From Diogma glabrata (lineage: Eukaryota > Arthropoda > Insecta > Diptera > Cylindrotomidae), in NCBI GenBank assembly GCA_963693315.1, contig OY856188.1, positions 158,544,694-158,608,693 of the forward strand: 64,000 bases of DNA, read 5' to 3'. Shown piece after piece: positions 1-10,788 of the stretch; position 1 is the stretch's first letter; each line of letters starts with the position of its first letter. The notes beneath the pieces are model-generated. The model had not been told where the DNA came from. It made no database searches and was given only the letters and a program-made list of their open reading frames with translations. Made by a program: the position numbers and the translations under genes.

Positions 1-589
1 CCGTTTTCATTCATAAATGATTGCTTGTTTATGTTTATTTGTCAAACATAAATTACAAATTTATAGCATTTATGCGCCTACTAAGATAAAATTATATTTC
101 ATTTTGTTAGAAGAAAAAATGACAACAAAGAATTTTCATAACGACAAAGCAAAATTATCGACGACAAGAAGAATTGCCGACAGTAAAAACAAAGCCTACT
201 GTTTAAATACCATAGTTTGTATGAATGAAAAATAAAATATCTGACAGCAAAAAAAAATTATCGTTGTAATCTGTAATTGATGATACAGCAGTGTGAGAAA
301 GTTGATCCATTTCACATTTTATGTAGTTAAATAACCGTTAATAAAACTTTTATGCAGTTTCAACTTAGAACGGGTAATAAGTTTGATGTACTCGTATCAT
401 CAACAAAAGAAGCTTCTCTATTCAGCAAATATATAAATTCTTCAGATGTTTCGGCTTTTACTTTCCTTTATGCAAGTTATTGAGACATTCGTCAACTCGC
501 GGGATAATGGATTGCTCTGATTTTCTTGCTTACTCAATAGGAACTAAAGAGCTGCATAGGCGTATATACCAATAATTTATAGTAGAGTG
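1..589. other. AT-rich sequence without recognised gene
   Basis: I see no gene here. The only open frame (17-235, plus) encodes a 72-residue low-complexity peptide with no recognisable motif, and it is probably chance. Confidence 0.5.
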
Positions 590-780
590 AAGGAAGATGG
601 GGAACACTATTTTAACTGACTATAGAGTTCATCCACCAGCAATTCTAAGATATTACCTTGACTAGTAAGATATTACCTTAGCTGTTACCAGTGATATATG
701 GATTCTCGCGTTAACTCATATGCCACTAGTAGGAGCAGGAGTACCTAAGGTTGTCATATCCGTAGACCAAAAATTAAAAA
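590..780 (+). repeat. Dispersed repeat, copy 1
   Basis: This block contains the words GATATTACCTT, CTCGCGTTAACTCATATG and a GTAGACCAAAAA tail. A second copy lies at about 950-1290, an inverted copy at 43130-43470 and a shortened one at 61195-61345. Two of the four copies lie just upstream of 3' fragments of the same non-LTR family, so it may be the 5' leader of that family. That link is inference. Confidence 0.5.
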
Positions 781-949
781 AAAAACAAATCAACAAAAAC
801 TGATTCGTCCATGCGAACTTAAAATAACTTATTTTTTAACAGGATGCCGTGTTTTCATTAAATAATTCTGGCAAATATAACGATCCCGTAATACCGAGCT
901 TTCGAGAGTGTAAAAATGTTGCTTGCTAGATCTTGAGATACCAAGATTT

Positions 950-1290
950 TCAAAAATTTGCATTAAAAGAGCAAAATTGGTTTGCCAATAATCCAGCGTC
1001 TGGCATAATTCTCAAATATGTGACGCACTGTATTTCTCAATGATTAAAGCCCACACATAGAGATATATGAAGGCTCGTTTCTTCGAGCAAGCACTAACGT
1101 GCCATCATCAAGGAGTACTCCATAGCTCAGAATTAGAATGCTACCGTTAACTGAATAGAGTTAATCTGCCAGCACCCCTATGATATCACCTTGGCTAGTG
1201 ATATCGCAGTGCTTTTGCCAGTATTATGCGATATCTCACGTTAACTCGAAATGTCAAAAGCAGGAACTAGGGTACGCAGGATTGTCACAC
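950..1290 (+). repeat. Dispersed repeat, copy 2
   Basis: A longer copy of the same repeat. It starts at CCAATAATCCAGC and runs through GCCCACACATA, GCCAGCACCCCTATGATATC and the final AGATCAAAAA. It aligns along most of its length with the reverse complement of 43130-43470, and it precedes the reverse transcriptase fragment that begins near 1490. Confidence 0.55.
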
Positions 1291-1489
1291 CCAAAGATCA
1301 AAAAAAAAATTACTAACCAACCAAGTTAGCACTTATGACAATAACTGTAAGTGTCACCATTAAGAAAAGGTGTTTAACTTTAATAGTGTATCGTAAACGT
1401 TAATATTACTCATTTTGCTTAAAATGATACTTCTCGTTACTCCTAATCTTCAAAATCGGAGTCAGCAAATGTTGATTTGCTTGTTAATT

Positions 1490-2409
1490 CCTGTTTGATT
1501 TGTTGAATTCAACTGTTAATCCTATTCATAGTTTTGCTGATGATAGCACACGTCATGCATCACATGAAATGTCTAATATACATTCACCACCATCAGTGCT
1601 TAATAACTATAGGTCAAATTTGATAAATTCCTTAAACGATGATCTAACGACTATCATAGATTGGGGTTTGGCTAACAGTGTTGAATTTAATACAAGTAAA
1701 ACCCAGGTTTGCCATTTTTCTAGATTGTCGACACCTAATCCGTTTCCATTAAAGTTTGACTCCAAAGATCTTGTGGAGAAAGAATCTGTAAGACTTCTAG
1801 GAGTAGAAGTTGGAAACAATATGAAATGGAATTCTCATATTTTTAACCTAGCTAAGAACGCTGTTCAAAAATTGGGCTTTTGGGACGATGTCGTAAGCTT
1901 TTCAATAGTGAACAGCTTTTTTTATATATAAATCGTTTATACATCCCTGTATGGAGTACTGTTCTCACATCTGGTGTGGAGCATATTTTAGTAGTTTAAA
2001 GTGTCTTGACTCTGTTCAGCGTAGAGCTGTCAAACTAATTAGCAACTCTGCTCTTACTAATGAGCTTGATTCCTTGCAGCACAGAAAAAATGTTGTTGAT
2101 CTGACAGTTTTCTATAAATATGTTATGGATGAACAAACTTCCAATGAGATCAAATCAATTTTACCTGAGCTAGCAAACCTATCGCGTAACACCAGAGCAA
2201 ATATTGTAGCCCATTCTTTTACGGTTCCTATAAAAATGTGCAGAACTGTTGCTTTTCAGCGTGATTTTTTCAACAGAGTCTCTCATCTTTGGAATGCCTT
2301 ACCTTCATGGGTTTTCTCTGATAGCTTTAACCCTCAAAATTTCAAAGTTAGCGTCCATAAATTTCTTAAAGAAACTGAATATATTTTCAAACCTAATCCT
2401 AATCCCTAA
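1490..2409 (+). pseudogene. Non-LTR retrotransposon reverse transcriptase, C-terminal fragment
   Basis: This is the 3' end of a non-LTR retrotransposon of the Jockey/CR1 kind and clearly belongs to the same family as the long ORF at 47508-50531. Shared features are an FADDS active-site box (this copy keeps both aspartates, near 1533), CMEYCSHIW, LDSVQRRAVKLI, LQHRKNVVDL and the final RDFFNRVSHLWNALP stretch. The start is missing. Near 1875-1950 the frame shifts twice: one frame runs to a stop at 1931 and the next opens around 1940. It ends at a stop at 2409, followed by a 3' UTR-like tail. It is a dead, 5'-truncated copy. The family match is secure; the exact clade is not. Confidence 0.85.
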
Positions 2410-2581
2410 TTGAGCATGGTATCTTTGGATATTCAGAGACGTTAATTTATAATTTATTTTTTCTATACCCGTACTATAAAAATACACTTACATGGCCAAA
2501 ATCCGTTTTATAATGATATCCATTTCGATACAGATTTTCATTTCGATACAGATTTTTAATCAATAGAAACCCATTTAGACT

Positions 2582-3137
2582 AAGAGCCCGCGACAGCCAG
2601 ACCTTCGTTATTTTATAAAAGCTGAAAGTCTCTCTGCGCATACCCCCTACTCAGGTAGGAACGATTAGCCACATATGAAGTTTGGATCATGGCAGCTTTG
2701 GCAGGGAGCAGGTAACAAAGGGGCCTCCAAAGTTTCGTGAAAGTATAAAAGGCAATTTTTTTTATATATTCTTCGGGATAGTATTAGAAGTCACGTCACC
2801 CATTGCCAGACACTTACTATCGTGGTAACCCCCTGCCAGACACTCTTAAACTTTATCAATTTGTTAAAGTTTAAGAGTGTCTGGCAGGGGGTTACCACGA
2901 TTGTAAGTGTCTGGAAATGGGTGACGTGACTTCTAATACTATCCCGAAGAATATATAAAAAAATTGCCTTTTATAATTTCACTAAACTTTGGAGGCCCCT
3001 TTGTTGCCTGCTCCCTGCCAAACCTACCATGAACCATACTTCTTATGTCGCTAATCATTCTTACCTAAGTAGGGGATATGCGCAGAGAGACTTTCAGCTT
3101 TTATAAAATGACTAAGGTCTGGCCGTCACGGGCTCTT
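2582..3137. repeat. 556-bp palindrome (foldback/MITE-like)
   Basis: The left arm starts AAGAGCCCGCGACAGCCAGAC. The right arm ends with its near-perfect reverse complement at 3129-3137. The arms pair over almost the whole length and meet near 2860, around CTTAAACTTTATCAATTTGT. No open frame of note lies inside. The shape fits a foldback element or a head-to-head pair of MITEs. Confidence 0.85.
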
Positions 3138-3317
3138 GCTCTAATAGTTTTTCAATCAAACATCCTATGCATTTGACGTTTGTTGAAATTTTCGTTTGTT
3201 GAACTTTTTAAATTAAGTTGTTGTTGGAAGATATTAAATTTATTTTAAATAAATTATTTATTCTTTTATTTTTCTTCGTTATTTATCGGGTGTAGAAAAA
3301 ATAGCGTATGCCACTTT

Positions 3318-3420
3318 CATGTAATGGTTATTAATACAATCGCGTATACCATACGAAACTCGCCTACGGCTCGTTTCGTATCCCGGTTAATGCTCGTGTA
3401 TTAATGACCATCATTACATG
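3318..3420. repeat. About 100-bp imperfect palindrome
   Basis: Outer arms CATGTAATG and CATTACATG enclose TATTAATACA and TGTATTAATG. An inner hairpin TACGAAAC...GTTTCGTA surrounds TCGCCTACGGCTC. It lies 140 bp beyond the 3' end of gene A. It could be a tiny MITE or the relic of a larger one. Confidence 0.65.
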
Positions 3421-3514
3421 ATCGATGTATAATATATATATACTAATAATTAACACTAGACACGCCGAACTTTGAATAAAACAAAAAAACATCGATTATA
3501 AAAACTCTCACATA

Positions 3515-3520
3515 TTTATT
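3515..3520 (-). terminator. Polyadenylation signal AATAAA for gene A
   Basis: An AATAAA hexamer on the minus strand, about 42 bp after the stop codon of gene A at 3562. Its position suits a short 3' UTR. Confidence 0.5.
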
Positions 3521-3561
3521 TAAAACAAGTTTTCAAATATTTACATGGTAGCAAATAATAT

Positions 3562-4198
3562 TTAGTAATTGAGTCCATAGTTGGGCAATTGGCATCTTTG
3601 ACAATCACAACCAATAGTGTGTGGGGCGGAATCAATTACATTTTGTGATTGATGAACGATATTAGAAACCATTCTAGCAACAACTGGAGCAACGACTCTG
3701 TTTGGAGTTGGTCCTGTAATTACTCTTGGGCGAACATTAACTGATGGTGTATTTGAAACAAGAACTGGGCTGACAAGTACATCTGGTGATTTCAATGCAA
3801 ATCTGGTTATTTGTGGTTTGATTAAAATTTCACTTCCACGATGTTCGATTATACGTGTTTTTTTAGATGGAACCAGAATTGGTTTCAATTTTTTCACATT
3901 CATTGGTTGTGCTGGATTTGCTTTAATTGAATCTAAACCTTCTAGCCCCGCCAAACCAAGATCACCGGTTAATCCAACTAACCCTAAATTATCAGGACCA
4001 CTGAGAATATTAGGTCCGTACCGTGGTCCGTAAGCACGATTTATACCTAACTCAGAAGGATATGCCCAGCCTGGATTTGCGTCAGCAATCTAAAACCAAA
4101 TTTTAACAAAAATTAATATTGTTTATCGTATACAAAAAAAAATCGTAAGAAATTACCCAAACTCCAGCAATAAAAATAACTACTGTGCACAATTTCAT
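3562..4198 (-). CDS. Small secreted protein, two exons (gene A)
   Basis: Exon 1 is 4198-4157 (14 codons). The intron is 4156-4090 (67 bp, GT...AG, phase 0). Exon 2 is 4089-3562. The product has 189 residues. It starts MKLCTVVIFIAGVW|IADANPG, a signal peptide probably cut after the ADA at residue 18. Next come a Gly/Leu-rich stretch (about 38-66), a basic segment, and the core RIIEHRGSEILIKPQITRF around residues 93-111. Val/Pro-rich sequence follows, then a tail with Cys 175, 177 and 180 (CDCQRC). Gene B at 22980-23764 shares the exon structure, intron phase, DAxPG signal junction, EHR core and CxC tail. The start is fixed by the in-frame ATG directly upstream of the donor and by the matching promoter. 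I do not recognise the family. A secreted structural protein, such as eggshell, cuticle, silk or saliva, is inference from composition only. Confidence 0.8.
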
Positions 4199-4248
4199 AC
4201 TGTTGAAAATTTCTAAGCTAGATTTTCTGAATGAACTGCTCAAATCGT

Positions 4249-4284
4249 ACTGTGCCAAACCCAAGATTGTTAATACATTAAATA
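4249..4284 (-). promoter_or_regulatory. Core promoter of gene A: TATA box plus initiator
   Basis: On the minus strand TATTTAA (4284-4278) is followed by ACAGT (4253-4249), with the presumed start base at 4251. That leaves a 53-nt 5' UTR before the ATG. The distance from the first T of the TATA box to the start base is 33 bp, identical to gene B. Confidence 0.6.
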
Positions 4285-4299
4285 GTCATCTTTTTTCAT

Positions 4300-5289
4300 G
4301 GTCAAATACCAAGTGCATGACATTTTTTTAAATAAAACACTGTACTTAAGATAAACAAATGCATTGGTCAATAAAATTAATTTCTTTTTTTAAGTTAAAA
4401 AGAAGGCAAGTTGTTTTGAATTTCTGAAAAATTTCTTTAAAATAAATTAAAAATTTTCTATATGCAAACAAAGAAAGATGAAAATATTATATTTTGTGTT
4501 CTATTATGTTAAAACTGTAACTCAAACAAAAGATTTTCTAATAAAGAATAACTTTTTGCATAACATACTTAATACTTTATGACAATTAAACGATTATGGA
4601 AGCGACGCTGATGCTTAGGCTAACTTCACCACAGCTTTGGAAACAAAATCTTCTAGATATAAAGTGAGCTAAAATCCATCAAATACTTTCATTCATATTA
4701 TTCAGAGTTAATTTAATTATTTGTTTTAGATTTCGCGTAGTTCTAACTATAAAAACATTCAAGAAAGCTGTAGTATCGCAAAAAATATAAATTCTGTTGG
4801 ACGAGAAAAAGTAAAACAAATTTTTTACCGGCAATGAAAAACCAGAAGTTGGAATGCAGAACTGTTACAAATACTTTTAGCATATATACCAAAATTAATC
4901 AAAATCGATTATCGGGACCTGATGTTATTGAAATTTCAAATAAACAGATGTTCGGGAGGCTCCACCACTTATCCCAATATCGTCCCAATATTATCCCAAT
5001 ATAATCCCAATATCGTCCAAAAACGAATCAGTTCTTTGTCATTCAAGTCTTCATTTTCTTTTCAAAGTGTCATCCAAATTGATTAATGAATGAAGTCTGC
5101 ATGCTCCCAACAAATATTAAAAACAAAGTGGGGAAAAGTCAGCAGTTTTATGGTGGATTCCCCGCCACTTTGATCGATGTGTCCCAAAAGTTGATCATCA
5201 CATTGTCACACTGAGTGAAACCCTTTTCATAAGTTTCATCATAATCACTTCATTATTGTAGGCTGTAGTGTTCATAAAGACACTGAAAA
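4300..5289. repeat. Intergenic DNA with dispersed and 11-bp tandem repeats
   Basis: No gene seen. From 4845 a block starting TTGGAATGCAGAACTGTT recurs at 5300 and, diverged, at about 19000. At 4971-5017 the 11-bp unit TCCCAATATNN is repeated four times in tandem. Confidence 0.5.
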
Positions 5290-6560
5290 AAATTACAAAG
5301 TTGGAATGCAGAACTGTTGTGAATCGTACTAAATACTTATGTACCAAGTTTCATCCAATTTAATTAACAGGTACAAATGTTATTTAGCTTTCAAAAACAC
5401 AGGTTCTAATGGGTCCCCCACCACTTTGTGCAATATCGCTCGAAAACTAATCAGCTCTTGTCGATACATATTTGCATCTTTTTCCAAAGTGTCATCAAAC
5501 AAAATTCATTCACGAACGAATGTTTTATACCAACAAACACAAAAACTTATGAAAATACACCTGTTGTATGGTGCCCCCCCCCCCCCAACTCTTTTTCCAG
5601 AGTTAAAATTCACAGAGTAAGGAAATTTGGTAAGTTTTGAATGAAAATTATAGCGAAGTCTCAAATAATTATATTTCTGTTTAGGCGACGGGGGTGGATA
5701 GGATAAAAAAACCTTTTTTGACCCAAGCGATTGAGGTGTCATTTGAAAGAACGCCTTCTAAATTAGGGTACAGTTTTTGCAATTTTTTTTAGAATTGCAG
5801 TTTTTTTAGAATTTTGCGGTGCACAGTTTTTGAGTTATTATGAAAAAAGTTCAACTTTGAAACCGATTTTATACGGAACACTATTGGTGAGATTACGATA
5901 TTTTTTTGTGTTAACATCAGCTATCTCATAAACTATAACTCCTATGGACTTGAAATTTGAGATGCGTATAACACTAGCCTGTCCCCTGAAGATGATGGAT
6001 ACAAAAAAAAAATAAAGTTGTTTCCGTTTGTTTTACGGGGCTGCGAAGTAAGACCTTTAAGGAAGTACTTTTTTTTACCGAGACAAGTAGGGTTTTATGT
6101 GAAAGGGCTTGGATTCAGTATCCCTTAAAATTGTATTTTAGAATTTTTAACTACACAGGTTTTTGAATAAAATTGAATAATAGCTTTTTTTCAGGTTTTC
6201 TAACCCCACTTAGTTCCGAACCTATTTAATAAAAAGCCTTCAAAAACCATAGGAAATATAGAAAAAGTGGTAACTTTTGAACGAAAAATATAGCGAAGTG
6301 TAAAATTCTCATAATCGCCTTTATTAAGGGGGTGGGAATGAGAAGGGGGAAAAACACCATTGAAAACCCAGCCATGTGAGATATTATATGAACGAGCACT
6401 TAATTAACGAAATATGGTAATTATTTTTAGAATTATGCAGTGCACAGTTTTTATTATTGTCAAAAAAGTGCAACAAAACGTATGTCAACCCCTTGGGTTT
6501 CGAGCTTAATTGACAGAAAAATTTGAAAAAATTCACGGAGAAATTAAGTTTGATAAATTC
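5290..6560 (+). repeat. Dispersed repeat family shared with 40.8-42.1 kb
   Basis: Diagnostic words are TGTCATTTGAAAGAAC, GAATTTTGCGGTGCACAG, GAAAATTATAGCGA and ACACTATTGGTGAGA. All recur at 40790-42060 on the same strand, where they form a clear tandem array; here the copies are more diverged. A run of 13 C lies at 5574-5586. Short open frames across this block are on both strands and match nothing. Confidence 0.6.
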
Positions 6561-6584
6561 TGAACGAAAACAAAACATAAAATA

Positions 6585-7060
6585 TTTTATAAATTTTTGT
6601 CGTCAGGCGCTGGGAAAATTAACTTATTTGTAACAGTAAAACTAATTTCTCCATTAATTAAATATACGTTTCTTATTGAAAATTGAACGTAAAATACTAT
6701 GGTTACACTAAACACTCTTTATTTTTGTTAGATAATGACTAAATATTGATTTTAACATTTTATTTGTTTATAACAATAGGAATTTGTTAGTAATTTTTAA
6801 ATATATTACTTTTTTTTTAAATTCCATTTTTACTCTTAAAAATAAAACACACTAAAAGTGTTTATCTCTACCAGAACCGAAGTTAAGAATCTTTGAAAAT
6901 AAGTCTTCAAGCCAAAAATCACCAAATTTCTCGAGTTTCAGATCCGCTCTATTTCCCAAAAAAAAAGAGAAAATCCTCGAAAAAGTATATCGTTTTGTTT
7001 ATATAGAACCCGTAAAAAAATTCAGCTAAATCAAAAATGTGTTAGTCACATTTTGTCCTA
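6585..7060 (+). repeat. Uninterrupted copy of a dispersed repeat (empty site)
   Basis: It runs from TTTTTGTCGTC to TCAGCTAAATCAAAAATGTG. It aligns along its whole length with 7085-7163 joined to 8938-9300, so it shows what that second copy looked like before the element at 7164-8937 inserted. Confidence 0.75.
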
Positions 7061-7084
7061 ATCTGTTCGGTATGACCCATATAT

Positions 7085-7163
7085 GGAATTTTTGTCGTCC
7101 CGCGCTCGATAAATAAATTTATTTCTTACAGTAAAAATCATTTTTCCATTGATTAAAAATACC
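7085..7163 (+). repeat. Left part of the interrupted repeat copy
   Basis: It matches 6587-6664 (TTTTTGTCGTC ... CCATTGATTAAAAATAC) and stops in a run of T where the Helentron-like element begins. Confidence 0.7.
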
Positions 7164-8937
7164 TTTTTGAAGTGAAACTTCTTTATCGGCGTATGAGAGA
7201 AATTTCAAAGCAGTATAAAATTTAAAAAAATCGTCACGATTTTCGGTTACGTGGGTTTTTTATAAATTTTAATTTGGTTTTGATAATTTTATTTTTATTT
7301 ATTTATGCCCGGTTGCTTGAACATTTAAATCTCCGATAACATTTTTAATTCTCCATTTAACTAGTTTTGCGGATTTTGATCGCGATTGGACCTTTAAATA
7401 AGGCTTATAGATTCAATTAAGTTTTCTTATCTTGTTATTCAGTTAAATGTTTGTTTGTTTTTGTCAAAAAACGGCGTGAAAAAGGTTTGAAAGATATTTC
7501 TTATTGACGATTTAGCTAAGTCTCACTTAGTAAATGTTCAAGGAGCATAAATATTGTACTAAATGTTATATGAGTTGGATGTGTCGATTGTAGATGGTGG
7601 TCATCGTGATCATTGTGGTCATGGTGGCCATGGTGGTCATGGTAGTCATAGTGGTAATAGTGGTCATGGTGGTCATAGTGGTAATGGTGGTCACGGTGGT
7701 CATGGTGATCATGGTGGTCATGGTGGTCATGGTGGTCACGGTGGTCACGGTGGTCATGGTGGTCATGGTGTTCATTGTGGGCATGGTGGTCATGGTGGTC
7801 ATGGTGGTCATGGTGGTCATGGTGGTCATGGTGGTCATGGTGGTCATAGTGGTCATGGTGGTTATGGTGGTCATGGTGGTCACGTTGGTCATGGTGGTCA
7901 TGGTGTTCAAGGTGGTCTGGGTGGTCACGTTGGTCATGGCGGTCATGGTGGTCATGGTGGTCAAGGTGGTCATGGTGGTCATGGTGGTCATAGTGGTTAT
8001 GGTGGTCATGGTGGTAATGGTGGTCACGGTGGTCATGGTGGTCATGGTGTTCAGGGTGGCCATGGTGGTCATGGTTAATGGTGGTCATGGTGGTCATAGT
8101 GATCATGGTGGTTATGGTGGTCATGGTGGTCATGGTGGTCATAGTAGTCATGGTGTTCACGGTGGTCATGGTGGTCATGGTGGTCATGGCGGTCATAGTG
8201 GTCATAGTGGTCATAGTGGTCATGGTGGTTATGGTGGTCACGATGGTCACGGTGGTCACGGTGGTCATGGTGGTCATGGTGGTCATGGTGTTCACGGTGG
8301 TCATGATGGTCATGGTGTTCATGGTGGTCATGGTTGTCATGGTGGTCATGGTGGTTATAGTGGTCGTGGTGGTTATGGTGGTCACGGTGGTCATGATGGT
8401 CACGCTGGTCATGGTAGTCATGGTGTTCACGGTGGTCATGGCGGTCAGGGTGGTCAAGGTGGTCATGGTGGTCATGGTGGTCATAGTAATTATGGTGGTC
8501 ATGGTGGTAATGGTGGTCACGGTGGTCATGGTGTTCACGGTGGTCACGGTGGTCATGTTGGTCATGGTGGTCATAGTGGTCATGTTGGTTATGGTGGTCA
8601 CGATGGTCATGCTGGTCACGGTGGTCATGATTGTCATGGTGTTCACGGTGATTATGATGGTCATGTTAGTCACGGCGGTCATGGCTGTCATGGTGGTCAA
8701 GGTGGTCATGCTGGTCATGGTGGTAATGTGGTCACGGTGATCATGTAGAATTGGAGTGTATCAGAGATATATACGAAGATACAATACTCACCAAACAATT
8801 GGGTTATTAATAATCGGCGTTTTTTTTCCTAAGCCTTATCTACCCAATTTCTGTGAAGTTCTAAATAGTAGAAAAATGATATGTCATAAAGAAGTTTCAC
8901 TTCTTACCTGTGTACTCTGGTATACACACTACTTTTT
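7164..8937 (+). mobile_element. Helentron-like non-autonomous element with minisatellite core
   Basis: The limits come from comparing the interrupted and uninterrupted copies of the host repeat. Near the 5' end lies GAAGTGAAACTTCTTTATC (7169). Near the 3' end is its inverted copy (8885-8903), and each contains a small palindrome of its own. After the right copy come a hairpin, TGTGTA (8909-8914) with TACACA (8923-8928), and a tail CTACTTTTT. Subterminal inverted repeats, a minisatellite core, a 3' hairpin, insertion within T residues and no target duplication are the known layout of non-autonomous Helentrons such as DINE-1. No Rep/helicase gene is present. Assignment is by structure only; a TIR element of another superfamily is the alternative. 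Confidence 0.6.
7593..8738 (+). repeat. 9-bp minisatellite (CATGGTGGT)n, array 1
   Basis: About 127 units of CATGGTGGT with frequent C, A and G variants. Because the period is a multiple of three, several frames stay open. The plus frame 7563-8078 reads as Gly-Gly-His repeats, and minus frames read as Met-Thr-Thr or His-Asp repeats. I regard these as a consequence of the repeat, not as genes. Larger units are visible: GGTGTTCAC ends at 8160, 8295, 8430, 8538 and 8646, giving spacings of 135, 135, 108 and 108 bp, which are 15 and 12 basic units. Confidence 0.9.
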
Positions 8938-9300
8938 ATAGGAAATGAAACGTGAAATACATTGGTCATACTAAAAAACTCATTTCGTGGGTGGAGCACT
9001 GATTAAAGATCAATTTGAACATTTTATCTGTTTAACGTTTTAATAATTTTTAGTAATTTTAATTATTTTTGTAAACTACCACCTTTTAACTTTAAAATAA
9101 AATAAACTAGAGGTTTTTATCTTTAATAGAACCGAAGTTATGAATATTTGAAAATAACTCGTCAAGCAAAAACTCACGAAATTCCCGAAATTTAGAACCG
9201 CTGTGTTTTCCAAAAAAAATTTCCTCGAACACGTATATCTTTTTTTTTCATATAAAACCCATACAAAAAATTTCAGCTAAATCAAAAATGTGTCGGTCAG
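8938..9300 (+). repeat. Right part of the interrupted repeat copy
   Basis: It continues the host repeat after the insertion: TATAGGAAATGAAACGTGAAATAC aligns with 6669 onward, and ACCGAAGTTA, TTTCAGCTAAATCAAAAATG and neighbours align to about 7040. Confidence 0.7.
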
Positions 9301-10788
9301 AAAGGTGTTCGGTTTATAAAAGAATTACCCACATACACAAAATAACTACTGTTATTATGAAATAAGGGATTTGATAGAGACAATTAGGTTTTTACTATGG
9401 TATATTTAAATGTTAATTCCATGTAAGTGTATATTAGAATAATTTTTTAACCGATTTGATGCAACATGGGGGGGTATGAACCCCCCTGCATACGTCACTG
9501 ACTTAAATTACGCCATTTTTAATAGCTTTATTATTTTTCAACATTGAATTGCAGTGACAATTTTGCACGCATGCATATATAATCTGTACTCTTATATTAT
9601 CCCGAGTTAAGTGTTGATCATGACGCGCATATTTTTTTTGTTTTCTTTCATCTTTTTTTTATCATATAAGAGAGAAATGAACATATCTTAACTGTTTTAA
9701 CTGACATTTGAGCTTTATTTTATGAAGTTTTACTCCTACAACCTAACCAACATTTTTTACAAATTTTATAAACATGGTATTATTCCTTCATGCTGCAACT
9801 TGACCAATGTCCAGTTCTTCCTTCTTAAACTACAAAATACCTCGACTTACTCGATTATCATCATATCCTGATGAAGCTGTGCAACCTTTTCGGACCTGTT
9901 TTGGCGGCTGGTCATGAATTGCTGAAGGATACCTAGAAATTTCGGTTTAGAACAAATTGAAATTGTATACAAAAATTATACATGTACTCTTTAACTACAT
10001 CAGCTTCGTATCACACTACTGTGACATCTAACACGAAAAATAATATTATAGGTGCGTTCGATTAGACTACACGAACTGAAAAAACAACAACAATTGCATA
10101 CAATTTTTCAGTTGTTTCATTTGCTTCAGTCAAATCGGATGCGACTATGTGTTACCATATACTACGGTGCATAACATAGAAAATAAATTAAAGAATACTG
10201 TTGCTACGAAGATATCAGTTTTACTATTGCTTTAAATTTTTATATTAAACTTTTAATTTTATTTTCAATAAAGAATACATTTTTATGAATGTTCATGAGT
10301 GAACTGTATAACTGTTTATAACAGTACTGATTTCGAATTGAAAAAATTCAAAGGATTCATAAAATTACTTGAGTTTAATTGCACACAAAAATCTCCAATA
10401 AACTGTTTCTATTTTATTTTTTTGAATATTTATCCAAAACCATTGCTACTAAATCTTGACATTTCATTGTTTAAAAAATAAGATTGAAATTGAAGTTTTT
10501 AAATTGACCTACATACTTATTTGTAACTGGTAAATAAAATCTTACCGTCTCAATAATATCATAAAAGACCGCAAATACATACCGGTATACCGAATTTACA
10601 GCGACATAGCAAATTAGTTGAGAGTATATTAATTTTCATCTTGTCATATTTAATATGAGTTTGCAACGTAGATTGCAAATTAAATCTTTTATGATATAAA
10701 CACATTTTAGTTTAGTTTACTTTAAATTGGTATACATATACTATGTCAAACTTTTAAAAAAGTAATGAAAAATAAGATAACTATAGAC
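9301..10788. other. AT-rich intergenic DNA
   Basis: No gene recognised. A short hairpin, GGGGGG-TATGAA-CCCCCC, lies at about 9470-9487. The open frame 10299-10481 (60 aa, plus) has no motif. A 24-bp word at 10595-10618 occurs again, inverted, at 16280-16303. The target duplication CTATAGAC of the next element is at 10781-10788. Confidence 0.4.

Noticed and set aside
3318..3420. Bacterial-type rho-independent terminator, suggested by the CGCCTACGGC hairpin
   Set aside because: No U-tract follows and the context is an insect genome. A small inverted-repeat element is more likely.
7516..8748. Long open frames (up to 400 codons) on both strands over the 9-bp array
   Set aside because: A repeat period divisible by three keeps several frames open at once. 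Frames exist on both strands, with no start context, splice signal or non-repetitive domain.
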